DNA of 64,000 bases from Anadara kagoshimensis (Eukaryota; Mollusca; Bivalvia; Arcoida; Arcidae). Position numbers and translations under genes: made by a program. The number at the start of each line of letters is the position of its first letter. Position 1 is the stretch's first letter. Shown one piece after another: positions 60,701-64,000 of the stretch. The stretch is taken from positions 50,842,747 to 50,906,746 of the forward strand of contig CM037870.1 in assembly GCA_021292105.1 (NCBI GenBank), in the 5' to 3' direction. The notes under the pieces were generated by a model. The model was given only the letters and a program-made list of their open reading frames with translations, made no database searches and was not told the origin of the DNA.

Positions 60701-63269
60701 AAAAACTGATTACCCATTCCATGGTAGGTGCAGCTACTGCAGCAGACTAAAGAACCGTCTCTGCACATTACCATGAGCACATAACAAAAGAAAAAAATTC
60801 TGCCTTTCTCCTACAATGGGTGACGTCTTGATATAAGTCATATTCTTGACTCAAACATAAAACCTCATTCAATCAACCATTCAGTCCATCATTTGCTTTC
60901 TGATGTTGACAGGTTTTGCCAGTTCATTGACATTTGAATGCATTATAGAACGAAGGAGTGAAGTTGAATCATAATTGTTGCTTTTCTATAGTTTGTCACC
61001 TCTGTATGCATTAACATTTATTAATCCATCAAATTTGGATGACAAGACACGTAATTTAATAACATCATTTCTATATTATGTATTATTTTCTACTGTTGAC
61101 AGATTTTGCGGATCCTTTTGTGTTACCTGGAGGCACAGCATCATCGTCGTCATCGGAATCATTTCAACCTAATGAGGAATCTCTAATGATGATCATGTCC
61201 ATGGGATTTACTAAAGAACAAGCAACAAAAGCATTAAAGAACACTGTGAGTAAACACATCTGAATACTTTTAATACAATTATCTTCTAACTTACAATTCA
61301 AAAATTAATTTTTGTGGTGTTAATACACTGTCATCAATAAATTATACATTCATGCATTAAGAAAGACTGAAAAAAAGCTGTAACAAAAACTGCAATTTTG
61401 TCTTTCATTTGGAATCTTCCAGTTCTCTCCAGATCTTTCCTATGATTTTCATCTCACTTTCCATACTTCGTCTCTGTGTCAGTTTCTTTTTGTTTTACTT
61501 TTGGAATCTTTTCAGTTCAATCCAGATCTTTCCAATGATTCTCATCTCACTTTCCATACTTCTTTTCTATGTCAGTTTCTTTTTGTCTTTCTTTTGCCAT
61601 CTTTTCCAGTTTATTCCAGATCTTTCCTATCTTTTGCCATCTTTTCCAGTTTATTCCAGATCTTTCCTATCTTTTTCACCCCTCTTTACATAGTTCTTCT
61701 ATGTGTCAATTTTAGTCCATTAATAACATTGAAAATTTTTGATAGATTTACCTGCACTTAGCAACAGTGGAACTGTGGAGATTGAAATAGTTAATATTTC
61801 ATAGATTATTTTTTCTGTTACATAGAATAATAATGTTGAGAGAGCAGCAGATTGGATATTTAGTCATGCAGATGAGCTGGATACAATGGAAACAGAAGAA
61901 CAAGGTGCTACAGCAGCAGCTCCCACACAAACACAATACAGAGATGGAAATCCTAGTAAGTTTATATACAATCAACAGTAGACAATTCAATAAAGTTCAC
62001 AATCAACTTATACATGTGTGATTGGGCAATAAGGTTTGTTATAAGTGTTAGCAATAATTACGTTATGCCCCACACAACAAAGTTTGAAGGTTATAATGTT
62101 TTTTATCCATATGTGGTGTCTGTCCAACATAAGATTTCCACATCTTTTTCTAAATGCTTGCAGCTATTTAGCTGATTTTTGGATTGTGAGTATACCACAA
62201 TGAGTTACGGTACATATGAATGTTATGTTTGTTCTTTGCTGGATTTTACAGAAATTGGACTTTGAAAATTTTCTTAGAATTTGAAGAACTCTAGGTCCAG
62301 TATGTGGGTGATTGGGGCATGTGAACTGTCTCACTAAGTTTCTTTTATTTTATCATGTGAAAATGTTTCAGAGAGGATATAAATTCATAATAAAATCTCT
62401 TAAGCAAGTTTATTTTATGTATGTTATTCATTAACTGATTATGTGACCAGTGCCACATTTCTGGTCATAAAAACTATTCAGCATATTATGATGAAAGAGC
62501 GTCCTAAATGAAGTCAATAAGCAATTAATAATCCAAAATAACCAACAGCAATGCGTTTTTTCTGATGACAAATTGAAACGGTCACTATAATAATCAGGCA
62601 CCAAGTCAACGCTTTTAAATGAGACTTGCAGGACCAAAAGACAGAGCAGCAAAACATATACCCCCCCCCCCAAAAAAAAGAAAGAATGAGACAAGATATT
62701 ATTTTATTTAGTCATTCCCCCCCCACCCCCACCCCCACCCCACTACTTATAAATTGTACAAGTAAATTTTGAATCTTTTCCCTCAGATTACAAATTGGAT
62801 AATCTTTTGAATTTATTTAAGATTTTGAGATATTTCAGGTATTACCAAACTTTACATAATTGTACAATAAAACCTCAATTCATTGCCATCAGTTATTTAG
62901 TCAAATTTTGGAGTTATAAAAGTGTTTGACAATAAATCAAGGGGACTTATAAGGTAAAACACAGAAGAATCAATTTTTTACTTCAAATAGTGTGGTGATA
63001 AGTGCTGTGAAAAAGTTATTGAGAGACATTATAATGAAGCTTGACTTTATATTAAAATAAACTGAATTAATATTTTCTTATTTTTTCTATTTTCAGAATA
63101 TAAGTTGGTAGCATTTATCAGTCATATGGGAACATCCACCATGGTTGGACATTATGTTTGTCATATCAAGAAGGATAATAAATGGGTTATATTTAATGAT
63201 GAACATGTGGCCTTATCTGAACATCCACCTAAAGACTTAGCTTATCTGTACCTGTATCAGAGGATTTGA
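35867..63269 (+). CDS. USP5: USP5 (ubiquitin-specific protease 5, isopeptidase T), 20 coding exons
   Basis: Exons: 35867-35971, 37211-37336, 39051-39105, 39675-39793, 40520-40626, 41811-42046, 45393-45487, 46258-46451, 47227-47298, 47905-47980, 49363-49485, 51420-51573, 52230-52287, 57020-57142, 57869-57957, 58909-59013, 59944-60087, 61103-61245, 61826-61955, 63097-63269. All phases close, giving 808 residues (human isoforms 835 and 858). USP5 takes apart unanchored polyubiquitin chains from the free C-terminal end. The order is an N-terminal cryptic zinc-finger region, ZnF-UBP (Cys192, Cys195, Cys212, His225), Cys box [14 protein letters not shown] (nucleophile Cys328), UBA1 (about 618-658), UBA2 (about 686-728) and His box (His770, with NDE at 785-787 supplying Asp786). 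All catalytic and zinc-binding residues expected of the family are present. The stretch before UBA1 is shorter than in human. Exon 1 starts MTAAELL, followed by conserved VYKDECAF. Confidence 0.96.
36170..36295 (-). mobile_element. tRNA-derived SINE head, third family (minus), USP5 intron 1
   Basis: The reverse complement reads 'ttaggcgaaacggcagagcac' (A-box-like), then 'gatctgggttcgattcctgatg' (B-box). The head differs from families A and B. Immediately to the left (about 36103-36160), 'ggttgcaatttggtgggtgccccc' pairs imperfectly with 'gggggcgccatttgcaac', forming a hairpin. Confidence 0.6.
36590..36850 (+). mobile_element. SINE family A, USP5 intron 1
   Basis: The head 'tctgagtggtctaaagcacatg', body 'atgagaaagtttgttagttcacttgcagaag', 'ctcctatcatccatgaactgag', 'gtgaaagaatcttgactggggt' and tail 'gctgttacccctaccatcc' follow the family-A order. 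Confidence 0.75.
36985..37195 (+). pseudogene. USP5: Dead copy of USP5 exon 16 end plus following intron, inside intron 1
   Basis: The words 'cagaacaacagtcacaacc', 'aatgctctactatcaagtag' and 'tgactattccactct' occur here and around 58995-59400 in the same order. The exon-16 donor CAC/gtaag is CAC/ataag here, so the copy cannot splice as a normal exon end. The 59092-59330 SINE is absent from this copy. The duplication ends close to the exon 2 acceptor at 37210. Confidence 0.82.
37473..38378. mobile_element. ~906-bp inverted-repeat element, USP5 intron 2
   Basis: The left end CAGGGCTCTACAA is mirrored by TTGGTAGAGCCCTG. 'TATCA' flanks both sides (37468-37472 and 38379-38383), a possible target duplication. 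CAG-G-type ends suggest an hAT-like element, but hAT usually makes 8-bp duplications, so the class is uncertain. Its interior at 37990-38150 contains a copy of the 9.3-kb dispersed repeat. Confidence 0.65.
38655..38870 (+). mobile_element. SINE family A, USP5 intron 2
   Basis: The head 'attagtggcagagtggtctaaat' is followed by 'atctctcactacctatgtgtgattccac', 'agtgtgagaaagttttgtcagttcacttgtgg', a tail 'taagattcttgcatagggcatataacac' and 'attccactccaccc'. Confidence 0.75.
39368..39600 (+). mobile_element. SINE family A, nearly full length, USP5 intron 3
   Basis: The head 'gtgcctcagggaccgagttgtctaaagtgtgtgc' is followed by 'agtgtgagaaagtttttaaggtcgcttgg', 'ccacaatccatgaactgactg', 'gtgaaagaatcttgactggggc' and 'gatccactccac'. 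It is a good guide to the family consensus. Confidence 0.8.
40890..41095 (+). mobile_element. SINE family B remnant, USP5 intron 5
   Basis: 'ttcaagcactcaacataaagaaatgaagtcacaggtc' and 'tggtacagtctcaataagagcgaaaatgcct' align with the family-B body and tail. The head is eroded. Confidence 0.5.
41811..42046 (+). CDS. USP5: USP5 exon 6: ZnF-UBP domain core
   Basis: This single exon carries all four zinc ligands of the UBP finger: Cys192 and Cys195 in WKCERCD, Cys212 in SILCGRR, His225 in [16 protein letters not shown] is the conserved pocket that grips the free Gly-Gly C-terminus of ubiquitin. This recognition makes USP5 specific for unanchored chains. Confidence 0.95.
42954..45109 (+). mobile_element. 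Satellite-bearing mobile element, USP5 intron 6 (plus)
   Basis: The 5' end is 'aaacaagaggcccatgggcc..gctcacctgaag'. The 3' end has a hairpin 'ctgagcctttggctcag' followed by 'gtgagctaa'. Inside are about nine 145-bp monomers: the word 'gacct' after 'cctat' recurs at 43321, 43466, 43611, 43756, 43901, 44046, 44191, 44336 and 44481, exactly 145 apart. A non-satellite tail of ~600 bp follows. Tandem-repeat-carrying non-autonomous elements, some Helitron-like, are known in bivalves. A 3' hairpin followed by CTAA fits a Helitron-like end, but this is not proven. Confidence 0.85.
46258..46451 (+). CDS. USP5: USP5 exon 8: catalytic Cys box
   Basis: It encodes [19 protein letters not shown] with the nucleophile Cys328 and the oxyanion-side Asn upstream, preceded by the conserved IGEWDVIQE. 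It begins in phase 0 and ends in phase 2. Confidence 0.95.
48331..49190. mobile_element. 860-bp MITE with TACCGTATATCGGG ends, USP5 intron 10
   Basis: The left TACCGTATATCGGG is mirrored by CCCGATATACGGTA at 49177-49190. Pairing extends into the 'ttttttgcg' / 'cgcgcgaaaaaa' region. A TA dinucleotide bounds both ends, which fits a TA target site as in Tc1/mariner-type elements. There is no transposase frame. The interior has several 'ttttcgct' / 'agcgaaa' words in both orientations. Confidence 0.78.
49630..49870 (+). mobile_element. SINE family A, USP5 intron 11
   Basis: 'aagtggttttaagtatacacttacagatcacaccacctctcactgccc' (head), 'agtatgagaaagtttgttagttcacttgcc', 'cctccaccatgcc' and 'gtgaaagaatattgact' follow the family order. 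Confidence 0.7.
50348..51354. mobile_element. ~1-kb fold-back element with 7-bp target duplication, USP5 intron 11
   Basis: The outer ends are CAGTGTGTGCCAAACTT and AAGTTTGGCACACACTG. A perfect TATACAT flanks them at 50341-50347 and 51355-51361. Inside, 50510-50605 is inverted at about 51030-51125 ('gaaagctacgggaggc', 'gaggggcgaccatggttgca'). A third inverted pair lies at about 50625-50680 and 50696-50745 ('ggaggcg.agcacacaataa'). The minus-strand 112-codon frame at its right end spans the terminal repeat and has no recognised domain. Confidence 0.88.
51574..51885 (+). pseudogene. USP5: Two dead partial copies of USP5 exon 12 separated by (CT)n tracts
   Basis: Exon 12's 3' part ('agtggtaaagttaaatatacc', 'aacagatcaga') recurs at about 51625-51715 and again at about 51781-51880, each preceded by a long CT run (51581-51624 and 51726-51781). 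The first copy meets TAA in the exon's own frame. The second has an 8-bp insertion, which also breaks the frame. The first copy keeps the downstream 'aaaggtat' donor-like word. Real exon 12 ends at 51573 with AAAG before gtatgtc. Confidence 0.88.
52349..56746 (-). mobile_element. 4.4-kb satellite-bearing element with higher-order repeats, USP5 intron 13 (minus)
   Basis: It is the reverse orientation of the 42954 element. It begins (plus strand) with 'ttagctcacctggccaaaggcca' and a 'gtgcgtgcgtgcg' run, and ends 'caggtgagcggtacaggccctattgggcctcttgttt'. Between these lie about 25 monomers of 145 bp in two alternating types: 'cacagatgcg..' and 'cacagtagcaaaaca..'. 'caaaggtcaagg' starts at 52988, 53133, 53279, 53424, 53569, 53713, 53857, 54002, 54147, 54292 and 54437. 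The 52988-53857 block is almost repeated by the next 869 bp, so six monomers form a higher-order unit. Confidence 0.88.
57226..57515. mobile_element. Putative ~290-bp inverted-repeat element, USP5 intron 14
   Basis: CAGGGCTGGCTCT at the left is mirrored imperfectly by 'agagctaaccctg' at the right. The interior repeats 'tggagc.aaaat' and 'agc.a.tgg' words. No clear target duplication is visible. Confidence 0.5.
58351..58386. repeat. (TG)n followed by G-run
   Basis: 'tgtgtgtgtgtgtgtgtg' then about thirteen G. G-quadruplex formation is possible. Similar homopolymer G/C runs occur at 16268-16280 and 62659-62669, and 62717-62742 is C-rich. Confidence 0.85.
59092..59330 (-). mobile_element. SINE family A with exact 12-bp target-site duplication, USP5 intron 16
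   Basis: ACAAGAGAGAGA occurs at 59080-59091 and 59331-59342, giving a 239-bp insert. On the minus strand it begins 'tggggcctcagtggacagg' (tRNA-Ser/Leu-like head) and ends 'ggggcataaaatatcatt' plus 'actctactccaca'. The empty site is preserved in the intron-1 copy of this region ('ttagacaagagactatgag' at about 37083), confirming the limits. Confidence 0.88.
59944..61955 (+). CDS. USP5: USP5 exons 17-19: tandem UBA domains
   Basis: Exon 17 (59944-60087) carries UBA1 ([19 protein letters not shown]...[11 protein letters not shown]). Exons 18-19 (61103-61245, 61826-61955) carry UBA2 ([19 protein letters not shown] then [19 protein letters not shown]). Both keep the MGF loop that contacts ubiquitin. 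The two UBAs sit as an insert in the USP fold, between the Cys box and the His box. Confidence 0.94.
60563..60890 (+). mobile_element. SINE family B, full length, USP5 intron 17
   Basis: The head is 'gtggtagctcagttggtagag' with an A-box. The B-box region is decayed ('gactgggcctgacc'). The body is 'catttagaaataaaagtcacttgg', and the tail 'gtgacgtcttgatataagtcatattcttgactcaaac'. Confidence 0.75.
62657..62745. repeat. C-rich low-complexity tracts, USP5 intron 19
   Basis: A run of about eleven C followed by A's, then after 45 bp a (CCCCCA)n-like tract. The minus strand is G-quadruplex-prone. This is also where sequencing or assembly errors are likely. Confidence 0.85.
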
Positions 63270-64000
63270 TGATATTGATTTAAAGATAAATAAGTGCTAT
63301 TTAATTTTACTGGCAGTTAAAACAAGGATTCTTCTGTCTGTATGATGAAGAAAAGTGCTATTTTGTTTTACTGACAGTTATAACAAGGATTCTTCTGTCT
63401 ATATGTTAGTGATATGTGTTTCTGTTCCTTGTAGTCAAAATCACTGTTGACTACTAATTTCTGAGAAATTCTTTCAAAATGATATCCACATTAGCAAACA
63501 TATGAAAAAATACTTTAAAAGGGCAATTTTTCACAATTTGGATACTTATAATTTATAAATTGTGGAAACCTAAGAATATTAAATGATGAAAAAGTGCTAC
63601 TTAATTTTAGCAACAGTAATAACAAGGATTCTTTTGTCTATATGAATGACTAAATGATAAAAAGTGCTATTTAATGTTTCGGTTATAACTACTAGGATTT
63701 TTCTGTCTGTTGTGAACCTGTATTACTATGATGAATATGTAACAATTTCATATACATGTAGTTGTTTTTTGCACACAGATTCAGCATATTTTATATTTTG
63801 AATTTATTTTGTCTTATGGGCATATATTTGTTTTTATCAGTTGTTTGTCAACATAAAGTTTAAAAAAACTACTCTTCATTGAAGAAAATCACATACAAAA
63901 AGATTTTTAAAAAATAGTTAAAAAAACATAGTAATTTCAAATCATTTAGTTGTCCGAAAGAAAAGCTGTCGAGTATATGTGTTTATGCTCAATATATACT
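63270..64000 (+). other. USP5: USP5 3'UTR with four copies of a ~60-bp repeat
   Basis: A unit 'aaaagtgctatttaatttta..cagtta.aacaaggattcttctgtct' occurs at about 63288-63345, 63350-63405, 63585-63645 and 63655-63712. The copies are diverged. No AATAAA is obvious before the window ends, so the 3' end of the gene cannot be fixed. Confidence 0.65.

Overview
This window is AT-rich animal nuclear DNA. Its split genes have GT-AG introns, and it carries tRNA-derived SINEs, a 5'-truncated LINE, many short inverted-repeat elements, and long elements filled with a 145-bp satellite containing AGGTCA half-sites. Together with the protein sequences this points to a lophotrochozoan, most likely a bivalve mollusc. 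That is an inference; the species cannot be named from the sequence alone. No bacterial features, CRISPR array or viral gene were found.

Four conserved protein-coding genes were assembled exon by exon with consistent reading phases. They form two divergent (head-to-head) pairs. Pair 1 is DFFA/ICAD (minus, 15052 to 11311) and PEX14 (plus, 15947 to 26001). Pair 2 is CDCA3/Tome-1 (minus, 33893 to 31564) and USP5/isopeptidase T (plus, 35867 to 63269, 20 coding exons). Both pairs are also neighbours in human (1p36.22 and 12p13.31), so each looks like an ancient shared-promoter unit; here the two units lie side by side.

Layout: 1-11.2 kb holds no recognised gene, only dispersed repeats (LINE tail, several inverted-repeat elements, SINEs, a 33-bp tandem repeat). 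11.3-15.1 kb is DFFA, with a tandemly duplicated exon 3 and a satellite-bearing element in intron 2. 15.1-15.9 kb is the first shared promoter. 15.9-26.0 kb is PEX14. 26-31.5 kb is intergenic and contains a 7 x 126-bp array grown from a SINE head. 31.5-35.2 kb is CDCA3. 35.2-35.9 kb is the second shared promoter, with CCAAT, E2F-like and CHR-like sites. 35.9-64 kb is USP5, whose introns hold most of the repeats: two satellite elements in opposite orientation, a 1-kb fold-back element with a 7-bp target duplication, and two sets of dead exon copies made from USP5's own exons.

The four genes act in separate housekeeping pathways: apoptotic DNA fragmentation control (DFFA), peroxisomal protein import (PEX14), G2/M cell-cycle control (CDCA3) and recycling of free polyubiquitin chains (USP5). 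I found no wholly new biological system. The best leads are the exon-3 duplication in DFFA, the amplified SINE heads, the nuclear-receptor-like satellite arrays, the in-gene exon copies in USP5, and the juxtaposition of the two ancient gene pairs.
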